Source of the DNA: Bacillus sp. ISL-51
GTDB taxonomy: Bacteria; Bacillota; Bacilli; Bacillales; Bacillaceae
Direction: 5' to 3'
Assembly: GCF_018613535.1 (NCBI RefSeq)
Contig: NZ_JAGGQB010000006.1
Location: 248,001 to 312,000 of the forward strand
DNA: 64,000 bases
This document shows, piece by piece, positions 19,767 to 31,021 of the stretch. Every line of letters begins with the position of its first letter. Within the stretch, counting starts at the first letter, position 1. A program made the position numbers and the translations under genes. A model generated the notes under the pieces. It was not told where the DNA came from. It worked only from the letters and a program-made list of their open reading frames with translations, and did no database searches.

Positions 19767-20421
19767 ACATCTGTCTGGCTTCAAGCCGTCTGGCAGCAAG
19801 TGAAAGGCTGTAATTGACCGCAAAGTACATAAAGGCCGCCAGCAGAAATATCGGGAAGAAATAACCGCCGTCTGCGCTTTGTTCGTTTAATATCTGTGCA
19901 TTATGAACCAATTCGGGAAGAGCGATGACGACCGCGAGAGACGTATCCTTTAACAAAGAGATAAATTGGCTCACAATCGGCGGGACCATGCGGCGGAGCG
20001 CCTGCGGCATCACGACGAGAAAGAGCGTTTGCGTATAGGTCAGGCCTGATGAGCGAGCCGCTTCAATCTGTCCTTTATCAACGGATTGCAAACCGCTTCT
20101 GATAATTTCTGACAGCATGGCCGATTCGAATATGGTCAGAGCGGTGATGGCAGCCGCTGTAATCTCCAGTTTCATCCCGATTTCCGGCAGGGCAAAAAAC
20201 GTGAAGAAAATGATTAATAACAGCGGCAGATTTCGAATTGTTTCAACGGCTGCCGCAATAACGCGGGAGACAATCGGAATTTTCGCATAGCGCAAAGTGC
20301 CGGCGACAAGCCCGAAAATAAAACTGAGTATAATTGAAATAAAAGCAACATAAAGCGTAATCAAAAATCCGTTCCATAAAAACAGCAGATGGTCCGGCGT
20401 ATAGGCGCCGATGAAGTCCAC
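19765..20421 (-). CDS. glnP: Glutamine ABC transporter permease GlnP
   Basis: One of two membrane subunits of a polar amino-acid importer. About 218 residues from GTG 20421; a GTG nine bases earlier sits too near the AAGGAG site. Five hydrophobic segments are visible, and the EAA loop (EAARSSGLTYTQTLFLVVMPQA) contacts the ATPase. It is the last gene of the minus-strand glnQHMP operon and ends at the terminator shared with yrzQ. Confidence 0.92.
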   Translation of the reverse strand: MDFIGAYTPDHLLFLWNGFLITLYVAFISIILSFIFGLVAGTLRYAKIPIVSRVIAAAVETIRNLPLLLIIFFTFFALPEIGMKLEITAAAITALTIFESAMLSEIIRSGLQSVDKGQIEAARSSGLTYTQTLFLVVMPQALRRMVPPIVSQFISLLKDTSLAVVIALPELVHNAQILNEQSADGGYFFPIFLLAAFMYFAVNYSLSLAARRLEARQM

Positions 20422-20439
20422 GGCTCTCACTCTCCTTCG

Positions 20440-21090
20440 TTAATAACTTTTTCCGAGGCGTTTTTCTAAATAATGAACACCGAGGCTGAGCGGTATCGTT
20501 AAAATTAAATAAAAGAGCGCTGCAAAGATGTACACATCAAATACAACGAGTGTGCTGGAGGAAACGAGATCCGCCTGATACATTAAATCCAATCCCGCCA
20601 CCACCCCGAGTATAGAGGAGTTCTTTACAAGGTTTAAAAACTGATTTCCGAGCGGCGGAATTACGATTTTAATCGCCTGAGGAAGGATGATGTGTCTCAT
20701 CGCCTGGCCGTATGTAAAGCCAGAGGATCTGGCCGCTTCCATTTGTCCTTTGGCGACGGTCTGAATCCCGGCCCTGATTGCTTCTGCGATAAAAGCGGAC
20801 GTATATATGGTCAGCGCGATCGTTCCCGCCTGGAAGCCGTCAAGCCGCAGCCCGGCGTTCGGCAGGCCGAAATAGAAAACAAACGTAATTAAGAGGAGGG
20901 GAATATTTCGGATGAATTCCACATACGCTGTTCCGACCCATTGAAATGGTTTAAAAGCCGTCATTCTCATAACGGCAATCAGAACGCCCAGCAAAAAACT
21001 GCCGGCGAGTGCGATCAGGCTTGCGAGCAGCGTGTGGAAAAAACCGTCCAGATACATATCGAAGTTATCGGCTAAAATAGAAATATTCAC
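20440..21090 (-). CDS. glnM: Glutamine ABC transporter permease GlnM
   Basis: 216 residues from GTG 21090 with AAGGAGTG upstream. A second inner-membrane subunit with five likely membrane helices and the loop EAARSSGFTYGQAMRHIILPQA. It should pair with GlnP as a heterodimeric channel energised by GlnQ. It lies between glnH and glnP as in B. subtilis. Confidence 0.92.
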   Translation of the reverse strand: MNISILADNFDMYLDGFFHTLLASLIALAGSFLLGVLIAVMRMTAFKPFQWVGTAYVEFIRNIPLLLITFVFYFGLPNAGLRLDGFQAGTIALTIYTSAFIAEAIRAGIQTVAKGQMEAARSSGFTYGQAMRHIILPQAIKIVIPPLGNQFLNLVKNSSILGVVAGLDLMYQADLVSSSTLVVFDVYIFAALFYLILTIPLSLGVHYLEKRLGKSY

Positions 21091-21147
21091 GCTTTTTCAC
21101 TCCTTATAAAATGGGGATGAGCATATCTGCTCATCCCGCGGATGGTT

Positions 21148-21975
21148 CTATTTCGCTGGGTCTTCTTTTATCCATTTTTTATAGATTTCGTCATATCTTC
21201 CGTCAGACTTCATTTTTTTCAAAGAGGCGTTGATCTCCTTTACGAGGCCGGATTGGCCTTTTTTTACGGCGATTCCGTACGGCTCATCGGTAAAAGTGCC
21301 GCCTGTCAGCTGGTAGTTTTTATTTTCATCAGCCATGCCGTATAAAATGGCGTTATCGGTTGTAAGGGCATCTCCCTGTCCTGATTTAAGCGCAGTGAAA
21401 GCTTCCGCGTAATTTTCAAATTCAAGCACTGTCGCATCAGGCGCTTTTTCCCTGATATTTTGTGAGGAAGTTGAGCCTTTTACCGCCAAAACCTTAGAGC
21501 CTTTACTGAGGTCAGCGGTGCTTTTCATTTTACTTCCTTTTTTGACGAGCAGGGATTGCCCGGCTTTAAAATAGACATCTGAGAAATCAACTTCTTTTTT
21601 GCGTTCATCCGTTATCGTCATTGTTGCGGCAATGGCATCGATATCGCCGTTTTGCAGCATCGGTATCCTCGTTTTGGATGTGACTTCTTTAAACTCTGCT
21701 TTCTTCTCATCGCCTAAAATATCCTTGGCGATTTGTTTGGCGATATCAATGTCGAAACCTTCAATATCTCCGGAGCTTGGGTTTTTCAGGCCGAATAATC
21801 TGGTGTCGGTTTTGACGCCGAAGACGATTTTGTCATTGTCTTTAATAGCGGCCAATGTATCTTTTTTGCTCCCCTTTGAATCTCCGCCCGTTTCCTTGCC
21901 TCCGCAAGCGGCTAACATGAAGACGGCCAAAAGTGAGATCAATCCGAAAGATAACCATTTTTTTGCACGTGACAT
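21148..21975 (-). CDS. glnH: Glutamine-binding lipoprotein GlnH
   Basis: 275 residues. A lipoprotein signal peptide ends in the lipobox LAAC (Cys24), followed by a flexible Gly/Lys/Ser linker and a type-3 solute-binding domain with the DFSDVYF segment and GFDIDIAKQIA. Anchored outside the membrane, it should deliver glutamine to GlnM/GlnP. It is the second gene of the operon. Confidence 0.93.
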   Translation of the reverse strand: MSRAKKWLSFGLISLLAVFMLAACGGKETGGDSKGSKKDTLAAIKDNDKIVFGVKTDTRLFGLKNPSSGDIEGFDIDIAKQIAKDILGDEKKAEFKEVTSKTRIPMLQNGDIDAIAATMTITDERKKEVDFSDVYFKAGQSLLVKKGSKMKSTADLSKGSKVLAVKGSTSSQNIREKAPDATVLEFENYAEAFTALKSGQGDALTTDNAILYGMADENKNYQLTGGTFTDEPYGIAVKKGQSGLVKEINASLKKMKSDGRYDEIYKKWIKEDPAK

Positions 21976-21996
21976 TAAAGTTCCCCCGTTTCTTTA

Positions 21997-22725
21997 TCAG
22001 TGATTTAATATACGGCTTAAGAATAAACGCGCTCTCTCCTCGCGAGGGCTGGCGTAAAACTCAGCCGGTGCAGCTTCTTCTAAGATTGACCCGCCGTCGA
22101 TAAATACGATGCGGTCGGCGACTTCTTTGGCAAATCCCATTTCATGAGTGACGACAACCATTGTCATGCCTTCTTTTGCGAGAGTTTTTATCACATCCAG
22201 CACCTCTCCGATCATTTCGGGATCGAGCGCGGACGTCGGTTCATCAAACAGCATGACTTCAGGCTTCATCGCAAGTCCTCTGGCGATGGCCACGCGCTGC
22301 TGCTGCCCGCCTGAAAGCTGTGATGGATAAGCATCCGCTTTGTCCGGAATGCCGACTTTCTTCAAATAATATAAGGCAGTTTCTTTTGCTTCCTCTTTTG
22401 ATTGGTTCAGCACTTTCATCGGTGCAAGCATAATATTTTGCAATACGGTTTTATGCGGATACAAATGAAAATGCTGAAACACCATACCGATATTGCGTCG
22501 GACTTTATTAATATCCGTTTTTTTGTCGTGGATGGCGGTGCCGTTTACCGTCAAGATGCCTTCGTCAATTGTTTCCAGCTGGTTAATGCAGCGGAGAAGC
22601 GTGCTTTTTCCTGAACCGGAAGGGCCGATGACAACCACTACCTCTCCCTTTTGAATGTGTAAATGAATGTTCTTCAGTACATGAAAATCTCCGTAGTGCT
22701 TATTTACATCCTGAAATGAGATCAT
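21997..22725 (-). CDS. glnQ: Glutamine ABC transporter ATPase GlnQ
   Basis: 242 residues from ATG 22725 behind TAGGAGGA; the open frame extends six codons further without a better site. Walker [10 protein letters not shown] (about 34-42), Q-loop, signature [12 protein letters not shown] (about 136-147), Walker B VMLFDEP and the H-loop VVTHEM are intact. It is the first gene of glnQHMP. The upstream region is AT-rich; at 22761-22777 there is a partial match to the TnrA pattern with three mismatches, too weak to call. Confidence 0.95.
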   Translation of the reverse strand: MISFQDVNKHYGDFHVLKNIHLHIQKGEVVVVIGPSGSGKSTLLRCINQLETIDEGILTVNGTAIHDKKTDINKVRRNIGMVFQHFHLYPHKTVLQNIMLAPMKVLNQSKEEAKETALYYLKKVGIPDKADAYPSQLSGGQQQRVAIARGLAMKPEVMLFDEPTSALDPEMIGEVLDVIKTLAKEGMTMVVVTHEMGFAKEVADRIVFIDGGSILEEAAPAEFYASPREERARLFLSRILNH

Positions 22726-22956
22726 CGCAATCCTCCTAAACAAAAATTTCAGACAAGTTGTGTCATATTTACTATCTTTATATGTTGATCATATTAACGT
22801 TACGGTGTATTATTCAGATTTTTTTGATTCACATTAAAATTTTTTGTAATTTCTGATAATTTATTCGATCAAGAGGTCTGCGTCATTAGGCTGACATTTA
22901 CGAAGCGGGAATAATTCCTGCTTTCTGTCAAAAGATAAAGCAAGAGGTGAAACACA

Positions 22957-24018
22957 ATGCTTCAAAAACCGCTGCAGCTCTTAATGTGGGTGGCAATATG
23001 TCTGCTTGTATTGTTAACAGTGTATGTCTTTTGTATGCTCGATATGTTATGGTCGCCCTTATGGCTTGTTATAAAATCTCTCTTTATTCCTATATTCATT
23101 GCAGTATTTATCGCTTATCTGCTGCTTCCGATTACTGAATGGCTTCACAAAAAAGGAATGCCTAGAACTTTAAGCCTGCTTTTGATTTATTGTCTGTTTT
23201 TCGGCGGGATCGGCTGGAGCGTTTATAAAGGGGTGCCCGTATTAATTGAACAGCTGACGGATTTGTCCGCGAGCATCCCGGACCTTGCTGAAAACTACAA
23301 CCGCATGCTGCGGCATTTGCATAATCATACGGATCATTGGCCGGACGGCATGCATCACCGGATGGACAAAATGATTCAGCAGACGGAAGATTTTCTCGCC
23401 GGGACGATTGAAAGCACCGTCAGAAGCATTCGTTTTGTGCTTGATTATATTCTGATTGCGGCGACGATTCCTTTTCTCGTTTTCTATATGGTCAAAGACA
23501 TTAACTTAATGAAAAAGACAGTCTGGTATTTGACCCCGAAGTCGTGGAGAAAAAGGGGCAGTGAGTTTTTGCGGGATGTCGATGATTCTCTCGGCGACTA
23601 TATCCGCGGCCAGTTGCTCGTTTGTTTTTTGCTCGGACTTTTGGCCGGCGGTTCTTTTTGGCTGTTCGGTCTTCCTTATCCGCTCATTTTAGGCCTCATT
23701 ATCGGAATTACTAACGTGATTCCGTATTTCGGCCCGTTTATCGGTGCGGTTCCGGCGCTGCTCCTTTCGCTGGCGCTGTCGGTTAAGGCTGTGATCGTCG
23801 TCATTGTCACCATCTTTATTCTGCAGTTTATAGAAGGCAATATCTTAAGCCCGCTCATTGTCGGCCGAAGTCTCAAAATGCATCCCGTCGTTATTATGCT
23901 TGCGCTTTTGGCAGGGGGAGAACTTGCTGGCATTCCCGGCATGATTCTCGCCGTCCCGGCAACAGCTGTGTTAAAGGTGATGGCCATTCACTTTTTGCGG
24001 ATAAGGACGGAACATTGA
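22957..24018 (+). CDS. yrrI: AI-2E family membrane permease YrrI
   Basis: 353 residues with about eight hydrophobic segments in the AI-2E (UPF0118) pattern, including a large soluble loop after the second or third helix and the conserved NVIPYFGPFIGAVPA region. Some relatives are Na+/H+ antiporters or signal exporters; the substrate here is unknown. The ATG has AAGAGGTG upstream. Its stop codon lies inside the -35 of the alaS promoter. Confidence 0.88.
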   Translation: MLQKPLQLLMWVAICLLVLLTVYVFCMLDMLWSPLWLVIKSLFIPIFIAVFIAYLLLPITEWLHKKGMPRTLSLLLIYCLFFGGIGWSVYKGVPVLIEQLTDLSASIPDLAENYNRMLRHLHNHTDHWPDGMHHRMDKMIQQTEDFLAGTIESTVRSIRFVLDYILIAATIPFLVFYMVKDINLMKKTVWYLTPKSWRKRGSEFLRDVDDSLGDYIRGQLLVCFLLGLLAGGSFWLFGLPYPLILGLIIGITNVIPYFGPFIGAVPALLLSLALSVKAVIVVIVTIFILQFIEGNILSPLIVGRSLKMHPVVIMLALLAGGELAGIPGMILAVPATAVLKVMAIHFLRIRTEH

Positions 24019-24043
24019 CATTCGGGCCTTGCTTGTCTATAAT
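24015..24043 (+). promoter_or_regulatory. Consensus sigma-A promoter of the alaS T-box leader
   Basis: Perfect TTGACA (24015-24020), 17-base spacer and TATAAT (24038-24043). The -35 overlaps the yrrI stop codon. Confidence 0.92.
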
Positions 24044-24049
24044 TTCGAG

Positions 24050-24303
24050 TAGAATACATACGAATCTCGAGTGACGGATACGAGTACGCCGAAGCCCTGT
24101 TTAAGAGAGAAGCTCCAATATGCTGAAAGGAGCTTTAACAGAAGAGCGGCAGAAGCTAATCCTGAGTGCAGTTAAAGGCTGCCGCAGTCCTGCGTTACGG
24201 GATGAAAGGTGACGGGCCGGCTGAGCCTGTAATCAGGGTGGTACCGCGAGACAGCTCTCGTCCCTGTGTGAACGCATAGTTTGCATAGGGAGAGGGCTTT
24301 TTT
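24050..24303 (+). ncRNA. T-box leader of alaS
   Basis: The T-box core AGGGTGGTACCGCGA lies at 24235-24249; the base after TGG is T, which pairs with the A discriminator of tRNA-Ala. The terminator CTCTCGTCCC/GGGAGAGGGCT with a T run covers about 24253-24303. An AGTAG-containing stem I begins right after the promoter. Uncharged tRNA-Ala should switch the leader to read-through. Confidence 0.93.
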
Positions 24304-24348
24304 GCTGTCGCAAAAGAGAATTTCGGGTAGTGATAAGGAGGAATTTCG

Positions 24349-26985
24349 ATGAAACACTTAACATCTGCTGAAGTGCGTCAAATGTTTTTAGATTTCTTTA
24401 AAGAAAAAGGCCATGCCGTAGAGCCGAGCGCCTCATTGGTGCCGCATGAAGATCCGTCTTTATTGTGGATCAACAGCGGCGTTGCGACGCTGAAAAAATA
24501 CTTTGACGGCCGTGTCGTGCCGGAAAATCCAAGAATCGTAAACGCGCAAAAATCAATCCGCACAAATGACATTGAAAATGTGGGGAAAACAGCGCGCCAC
24601 CATACTTTTTTTGAAATGCTCGGAAACTTTTCCATCGGGGATTACTTTAAAGAAGAAGCCATTACTTGGGCGTGGGAGTTTTTAACGAGCGAGAAATGGA
24701 TCGGTTTTGACCAAGAGCTTTTATCCGTTACGGTGCACCCGGAGGATGAAGAAGCATATGACCTGTGGGCGAAAAAAATCGGCGTACCCGAAGAAAGAAT
24801 CATCCGTCTGGAAGGGAATTTCTGGGATATCGGCGAGGGCCCGAGCGGACCTAATACAGAGATTTTCTATGACCGCGGCGAAAAATACGGCAATGATCCA
24901 TCTGACCCTGAGTTGTATCCGGGCGGGGAAAATGACCGTTATCTTGAGGTGTGGAACTTAGTGTTCTCTGAGTTTAACCACAATCCGGACGGCACTTATA
25001 CGCCGCTTCCGAAGAAAAATATTGATACGGGCATGGGGCTTGAACGGATGGTTTCTGTCATCCAAGACGTTCCGACCAACTTTGACACCGATTTGTTTAT
25101 GCCGATTATAGAAGCAACAGAACGTATCTCTGAAGAAACATACGGCAAGGACGATGTGAAGGACACGGCATTTAAAGTCATTGCCGACCATATCAGAACA
25201 GTAGCCTTTGCGGTAAGCGACGGAGCGCTTCCTTCAAATGAAGGGCGCGGCTATGTACTGAGACGACTTTTGCGCCGCGCTGTGCGATATGCGAAAACAA
25301 TCGGCATCAACCGTCCGTTTATGTATGAGCTTGTTCCGACTGTAGCTGACATTATGGCGGCCTTCTATCCGGAAGTAAAAGAAAAACAAGACTTTATCGC
25401 CAAAGTCATTAAAACGGAGGAAGAACGCTTCCATGAAACGCTGAATGAAGGGCTTGCCATTTTATCCGACGTCATGAAAAAAGAAAAAGAAAGCGGCAGC
25501 GGGATCATCTCAGGAAAAGATGTGTTCAAACTGTACGATACGTACGGCTTCCCGGTCGAATTGACAGAGGAATACGCAGAAGACGAACAAATGAAGGTTG
25601 ACCACAAAGGCTTTGAAGAAGAAATGAACAAACAGCGCGAGCGCGCCAGAAACGCTCGTCAAGATGTCGGCAGCATGCAGGTGCAGGGCGGCGCATTGCG
25701 CGATATTACAGTTGAAAGCACATTTGTCGGATACGATCGTACAAAGGCTGAGGCCAAAGTAATCGAGCTTCTTCAGGACGGACAATTAATCGAAGAGGCG
25801 CATGAAGGGGATACGGTTCAGATTCTTCTTGATGAAACGCCTTTTTACGCCGAAAGCGGCGGACAAATAGGCGATAAGGGCGTGCTGAGAAGCGGGCAGG
25901 CCGTCGTGAAAATTAAAGACGTCAAAAAAGCGCCGAACGGCCAGCACGTGCACGAAGGCACAGTGGAAAGCGGAACTGTTCAAAAAGGCATCAGCGTTAC
26001 GGCGGATGTTGAGGATCAAATGAGGAGCGGTGTTGTAAAAAACCATACGGCAACACACCTGCTTCACCAGGCGCTCAAAGATGTCCTCGGCACACACGTC
26101 AACCAAGCGGGTTCACTCGTAACGGAAAACCGGCTTCGCTTTGATTTCTCCCACTTCGGCCAAGTGACAAAAGAAGAACTTGAACGCATTGAAGTGATTG
26201 TGAACGAAAAAATCTGGGCAAGCATTCCTGTAGCGATTGATCTTAAACCGATCAGTGAAGCAAAGGAAATGGGCGCAATGGCTCTGTTCGGCGAGAAATA
26301 CGGTGATATCGTACGCGTTGTTCAAGTCGGGGATTACAGCCTCGAACTTTGCGGCGGCTGCCATGTCAATAATACGGCTGAAATCGGCTTGTTTAAAATC
26401 GTATCTGAATCAGGAATCGGGGCCGGCACACGAAGAATCGAAGCCGTAACCGGAAAAGGCGCTTATCAGGAAATGAACAGCCAGCTTGACCTGCTTCATC
26501 AGGCAGCAGATGAATTAAAGGCAAACGTAAAAGACGTGCCGAAACGCATTCAATCTCTTCAAGCGGAGCTGAAAGAAGCGCAAAGAGAAAATGAATCACT
26601 CTTAAGCAAGCTCGGCAATGTGGAAGCGGGCGCCATTTTGTCTAAAGTAAAAGACATCGGCGGTGTGAAAGTGCTTGCTGAAAAAGTAAACGCCAAAGAT
26701 ATGAACCACCTGCGTACAATGGTGGATGAATTGAAGGCAAAACTCGGTTCTGCGGTTATTATCCTGGGAGCGGTGCAAAATGATAAGGTCAATCTTTCAG
26801 CAGGGGTAACAAAAGATCTGATCGAAAAAGGGCTTCATGCCGGCAAGATGGTCAAACAAGCAGCGGAAGTTTGCGGCGGAGGCGGCGGAGGCCGTCCGGA
26901 CATGGCGCAGGCCGGAGGAAAGCAGCCTGAGAAATTGGAAGAGGCCCTCACTTCTGCAGAAGATTGGATAAAATCCGTTTTATAA
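24349..26985 (+). CDS. alaS: Alanyl-tRNA synthetase
   Basis: 878 residues, class II. The N-terminal catalytic domain contains [10 protein letters not shown] and [13 protein letters not shown] (motif 2). The editing domain has the zinc-binding [11 protein letters not shown] and the CGGCHV motif (near residue 667). The C-Ala domain is glycine-rich at the end ([15 protein letters not shown]). ATG 24349 follows TAAGGAGG by seven bases. The T-box leader upstream controls it. Confidence 0.98.
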   Translation: MKHLTSAEVRQMFLDFFKEKGHAVEPSASLVPHEDPSLLWINSGVATLKKYFDGRVVPENPRIVNAQKSIRTNDIENVGKTARHHTFFEMLGNFSIGDYFKEEAITWAWEFLTSEKWIGFDQELLSVTVHPEDEEAYDLWAKKIGVPEERIIRLEGNFWDIGEGPSGPNTEIFYDRGEKYGNDPSDPELYPGGENDRYLEVWNLVFSEFNHNPDGTYTPLPKKNIDTGMGLERMVSVIQDVPTNFDTDLFMPIIEATERISEETYGKDDVKDTAFKVIADHIRTVAFAVSDGALPSNEGRGYVLRRLLRRAVRYAKTIGINRPFMYELVPTVADIMAAFYPEVKEKQDFIAKVIKTEEERFHETLNEGLAILSDVMKKEKESGSGIISGKDVFKLYDTYGFPVELTEEYAEDEQMKVDHKGFEEEMNKQRERARNARQDVGSMQVQGGALRDITVESTFVGYDRTKAEAKVIELLQDGQLIEEAHEGDTVQILLDETPFYAESGGQIGDKGVLRSGQAVVKIKDVKKAPNGQHVHEGTVESGTVQKGISVTADVEDQMRSGVVKNHTATHLLHQALKDVLGTHVNQAGSLVTENRLRFDFSHFGQVTKEELERIEVIVNEKIWASIPVAIDLKPISEAKEMGAMALFGEKYGDIVRVVQVGDYSLELCGGCHVNNTAEIGLFKIVSESGIGAGTRRIEAVTGKGAYQEMNSQLDLLHQAADELKANVKDVPKRIQSLQAELKEAQRENESLLSKLGNVEAGAILSKVKDIGGVKVLAEKVNAKDMNHLRTMVDELKAKLGSAVIILGAVQNDKVNLSAGVTKDLIEKGLHAGKMVKQAAEVCGGGGGGRPDMAQAGGKQPEKLEEALTSAEDWIKSVL

Positions 26986-27069
26986 TCCTTTCAACTAGTG
27001 TAGAATGATGATAAGATGAGGACCTCAGGCTGAACTTTGCCTGCGAATTTGGGAAAGAGGTGCAAAGCG

Positions 27070-27336
27070 GTGAGCTCGTTTGATAAAACGATGAAATTTA
27101 ATTTCTCCGATGATTCTGCTGAAACAAACGTCCAAGAAGTGCTGATTACGGTATATGACGCGCTTCAGGAAAAGGGGTACAATCCTATCAACCAGATTGT
27201 CGGATACTTGCTGTCAGGAGATCCTGCATACATTCCTAGGCATCGCGACGCCCGGAACTTAATTCGTAAATTGGAACGCGACGAATTAATTGAGGAATTG
27301 GTAAAATCCTATCTAGAACAGCATAAAGAGGCGTAA
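27070..27336 (+). CDS. yrzL: UPF0297/IreB-family protein YrzL
   Basis: 88 residues from GTG 27070 with a GAGGTG site; an upstream in-frame ATG would add 11 atypical residues. It has the typical family sequence [12 protein letters not shown] and [19 protein letters not shown]. In Enterococcus the orthologue IreB is a substrate of the Ser/Thr kinase IreK and affects cephalosporin tolerance; the role in Bacillus is not settled. It forms a tight cluster with yrrK and yrzB. Confidence 0.9.
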   Translation: MSSFDKTMKFNFSDDSAETNVQEVLITVYDALQEKGYNPINQIVGYLLSGDPAYIPRHRDARNLIRKLERDELIEELVKSYLEQHKEA

Positions 27337-27344
27337 ACAAACTC

Positions 27345-27761
27345 ATGAGAATACTGGGACTTGATTTGGGAACGAAAACACTCGGCGTTGCTTTGAGCGA
27401 TGAGATGGGCTGGACGGCCCAGGGCATCGAGACGATAAAAATAAACGAAGCGGAAGGAGAATACGGGCTTGCCCGTTTATCCGAGCTGATAAAGGACTAT
27501 ACTGTAGATAAAATCGTGCTCGGCTTTCCGAAAAACATGAACGGAACGATCGGCCCGAGAGGCGAAGCCAGCCAAACATTTGCGAAACTGCTTGAAACAA
27601 CGTACAATGTTCCTGTTGTGCTGTGGGACGAGCGTCTGACGACGATGGCGGCTGAAAAAATGCTGATCGCGGCTGACGTCAGCAGGCAAAAACGAAAAAA
27701 AGTCATTGATAAAATGGCGGCTGTCATGATTCTTCAAGGATATTTGGACAGCCTAAACTAA
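27345..27761 (+). CDS. yrrK: YqgF/RuvX-family putative Holliday junction resolvase
   Basis: 138 residues with an RNase H-like fold pattern: the first acidic residue in [23 protein letters not shown] and WDERLTT, and the final DKMAA segment with an aspartate. Family members act as a pre-16S rRNA nuclease or a junction resolvase. Starts nine bases after yrzL and is followed by yrzB after 18 bases. Confidence 0.92.
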   Translation: MRILGLDLGTKTLGVALSDEMGWTAQGIETIKINEAEGEYGLARLSELIKDYTVDKIVLGFPKNMNGTIGPRGEASQTFAKLLETTYNVPVVLWDERLTTMAAEKMLIAADVSRQKRKKVIDKMAAVMILQGYLDSLN

Positions 27762-27779
27762 AGCCAGAGGTGAAAAATA

Positions 27780-28061
27780 ATGGAACACGGCGAAAAACAC
27801 ATTACGATTGTCGATGATCAAGGAAACGAACAGCTTTGTGAAGTGCTGTTTACATTTGAAAACGACGAATTTAACAAATCTTACGTACTTTACTATCCGA
27901 TTGATGCTCAGGATGATGAAGAGATCGAAATTCACGCTTCAAGCTTCGAGCCGAATGAAAACGGAGAAGACGGCGAACTGATGCCGATCGAAACCGATGA
28001 AGAGTGGGAAATGATCGAAGAAACGCTGAATACGTTTTTAGCGGATGAAGACGAAGAATAA
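27780..28061 (+). CDS. yrzB: DUF1292 protein YrzB
   Basis: 93 residues, strongly acidic, with the family start [20 protein letters not shown]. No catalytic site is known. It closes the yrzL-yrrK-yrzB cluster, which is conserved after alaS across Firmicutes. An AGAGGTG site precedes the ATG. Confidence 0.9.
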   Translation: MEHGEKHITIVDDQGNEQLCEVLFTFENDEFNKSYVLYYPIDAQDDEEIEIHASSFEPNENGEDGELMPIETDEEWEMIEETLNTFLADEDEE

Positions 28062-28071
28062 GCCGAAAGTA

Positions 28072-28105
28072 AAAGCCGGAGCCGATAAGTGCTCCGGCTT
28101 TTTTT
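28072..28105 (+). terminator. Terminator after yrzB
   Basis: AAGCCGGAGC and GCTCCGGCTT form a 10-bp stem followed by seven T, ten bases downstream of the yrzB stop. Confidence 0.92.
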
Positions 28106-28173
28106 GTTTGTAATAAATTGCCGAATGCACCCGAATCATGTAGTATAGGAGCTGTTGGGAGGAAATAACTTGT

Positions 28174-29263
28174 ATGAATATCAATCAGCCTAAAAATTCA
28201 GTTCTGCAAAAAAACAAAAAAATGACTATAATACTGTCCTCCGTGATTGCTGTTCTCATCATCATCGGCGGTGCTTTTTTCTATGGAAAATCATTGCTTG
28301 CGCCAGTTGAAAAAGGCAGTAAAACGACAGTAAATATTAACATTCCGAGCGGATCATCGGTATCAGCTATAGCGGCTGTCCTTGAGGATAAGCATGTCAT
28401 CAAAAGCAAGAAAGCGTTTCAGCTTTATGTAAAATATAAAGGGGCTTCCGGATTTCAGGCCGGTTACTACCACCTGAACAAAGGAATGGACGCGGATGCG
28501 ATTATCAAAAAACTGACCGCAGGCTCAACGGGCTATGCGTTCCAAATCACCGTTCCGGAGGGAAAGCAGCTCACCCAAATAGCCGACGCGATCGCAAAGG
28601 AAACGTCATTTTCAAAACAACAAGTCATGGCTAAGCTTGATGACGAAACCTTCATAGCCAAATTGAAAAAACAATTTCCCGATACGATAACGGACGCACT
28701 TTCCAATAAGAAGCTGAAGCATCCGCTCGAAGGCTACCTGTATCCGGCTACATACCCGTTTAACGATCCGGATACATCCCTTGACGCGATTCTGACGGCT
28801 ATGGTTCAGGAGACAAACACCCGCGTCGAAACGTACAAATCGGTGCTTGCGAAAAAGAAACTTTCCGTGCATAACGCACTTACGATGGCATCGCTCATTG
28901 AAGAGGAAGCAACGGCGAAAGCCGACCGCCATAAAATCGCAAGCGTATTTTACAACAGGCTTAAAGAAAAGATGCCGCTCCAAACCGACCCGACTGTTTT
29001 ATATGCGGCGGGCAAACATAAAAGCCGTGTCTATTATAAAGATCTGAAAATCGATTCTCCGTACAACACGTACAAACATAAGGGCCTGCCGCCGGGGCCG
29101 ATTGCCAATGCCGGCGATTTTTCATGGGAAGCAGCGCTTAACCCGGAAAAAACCGACTTCCTCTATTTCTTGGCAAAATCAAACGGTGAAGTTGTTTTTA
29201 CGAAAACTTTAAAAGAACATAATAAGGCGAAGGAAAAGTATATTTCCAAAAAAGACAGCGAAT

Positions 29264-29265
<2 letters not shown>
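28174..29265 (+). CDS. mltG: Endolytic murein transglycosylase MltG
   Basis: 363 residues: a short cytosolic N-terminus, one membrane helix (about 18-38), a LysM-like region and the YceG catalytic domain. The catalytic glutamate lies in ASLIEEEA, followed by ASVFYNRL and the TDPTVLYA segment. Cuts nascent glycan strands at the outer membrane face and limits their length. GGGAGG lies 11 bases before the ATG. This is yrrL in B. subtilis. Confidence 0.93.
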
Positions 29266-30069
<804 letters not shown>

Positions 30070-30074
30070 CGATC

Positions 30075-31004
30075 ATGAAAAAACCTGAGCTCTTGGTAAC
30101 GCCGACAGCGGTACAGGATATTCTGCCGCTTATAAAAGCAGGCGCAACTGCGATTTTAGTCGGGGAACAAAGATACGGCCTGAGACTGGCCGGGGAATTT
30201 TCAAGAGAAGATATTAAAGAAGCTGCAGCTATTGCCCATAAAGAGGGCGTGAAAGTGTACGCGGCTGTCAATGCCATTTTTCATAATGAAAAAGTGGACG
30301 GGCTTAACGGCTACCTTGCCTTTCTGCAAGAAGCCGGCGTCGATGCGGCTGTATTCGGAGATCCGGCCGTTTTAATGGCGGCGCGGGAAGCAGCTCCTGA
30401 CCTCAAGCTCCACTGGAGCACCGAAACAACGGGAACAAACTATTACTCCTGCAACTATTGGGGCCGCAAAGGCGCAGCCCGCGCGGTGCTGGCAAAGGAA
30501 TTAAATATGGACAGCATCGTTGAGATTAAAGAAAATGCCGAAGTGGAAATTGAAGTTCAAGTCCACGGCATGACCTGCATGTTCCAGTCAAAACGTTCAT
30601 TAGTCGGCCATTATTTCGAATACCAAGGCAAGAACATGGACATTGAACAGAAGAAAAAAGAAGCGGGCATGTTTCTGCATGACAAAGAACGGGGCAATAA
30701 ATATCCGATTTTTGAGGATGAAAACGGCACGCATATCATGAGCCCGAACGATGTGTGCATCATAGAAGAATTAGAGGATCTGATTGACGCAGGCGTGGAT
30801 TCATTTAAAATCGACGGCGTCCTGAAGTCTCCGGAATACTTAGTTGAAGTGACCCGCATGTACAGGGAAGCGATTGATTTATGCGCTGACAGCCGGGAAG
30901 CATACGAAGATCAAAAAGAGAGCTGGATAGAGCGGATTGAAAGCATTCAGCCTGTGAACAGAAAGATAGACACAGGATTTTTCTTTAAAGAAACGGTCTA
31001 TTAA
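30075..31004 (+). CDS. trhP1: tRNA uridine-34 hydroxylation protein TrhP1 (peptidase U32 family)
   Basis: 309 residues from ATG 30075 (GAGGTGACGATC upstream, overlapping nothing). A U32-fold protein with LLVTPTAVQDILPLI at the start and the U32 signature region around VDSFKIDGVLKSPEY. Together with TrhP2 it is needed for prephenate-dependent 5-hydroxyuridine in B. subtilis tRNA (yrrN). It starts five bases after trmR and is followed by trhP2 after 17 bases. Confidence 0.92.
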   Translation: MKKPELLVTPTAVQDILPLIKAGATAILVGEQRYGLRLAGEFSREDIKEAAAIAHKEGVKVYAAVNAIFHNEKVDGLNGYLAFLQEAGVDAAVFGDPAVLMAAREAAPDLKLHWSTETTGTNYYSCNYWGRKGAARAVLAKELNMDSIVEIKENAEVEIEVQVHGMTCMFQSKRSLVGHYFEYQGKNMDIEQKKKEAGMFLHDKERGNKYPIFEDENGTHIMSPNDVCIIEELEDLIDAGVDSFKIDGVLKSPEYLVEVTRMYREAIDLCADSREAYEDQKESWIERIESIQPVNRKIDTGFFFKETVY

Positions 31005-31021
31005 AAAGGAGGGTGTAACGG

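Noticed and set aside
22744..22956. TnrA box between glnQ and yrrI
   Set aside because: The best match (22761-22777) has three mismatches at conserved positions, including two in the right half, so I did not list it as a site.
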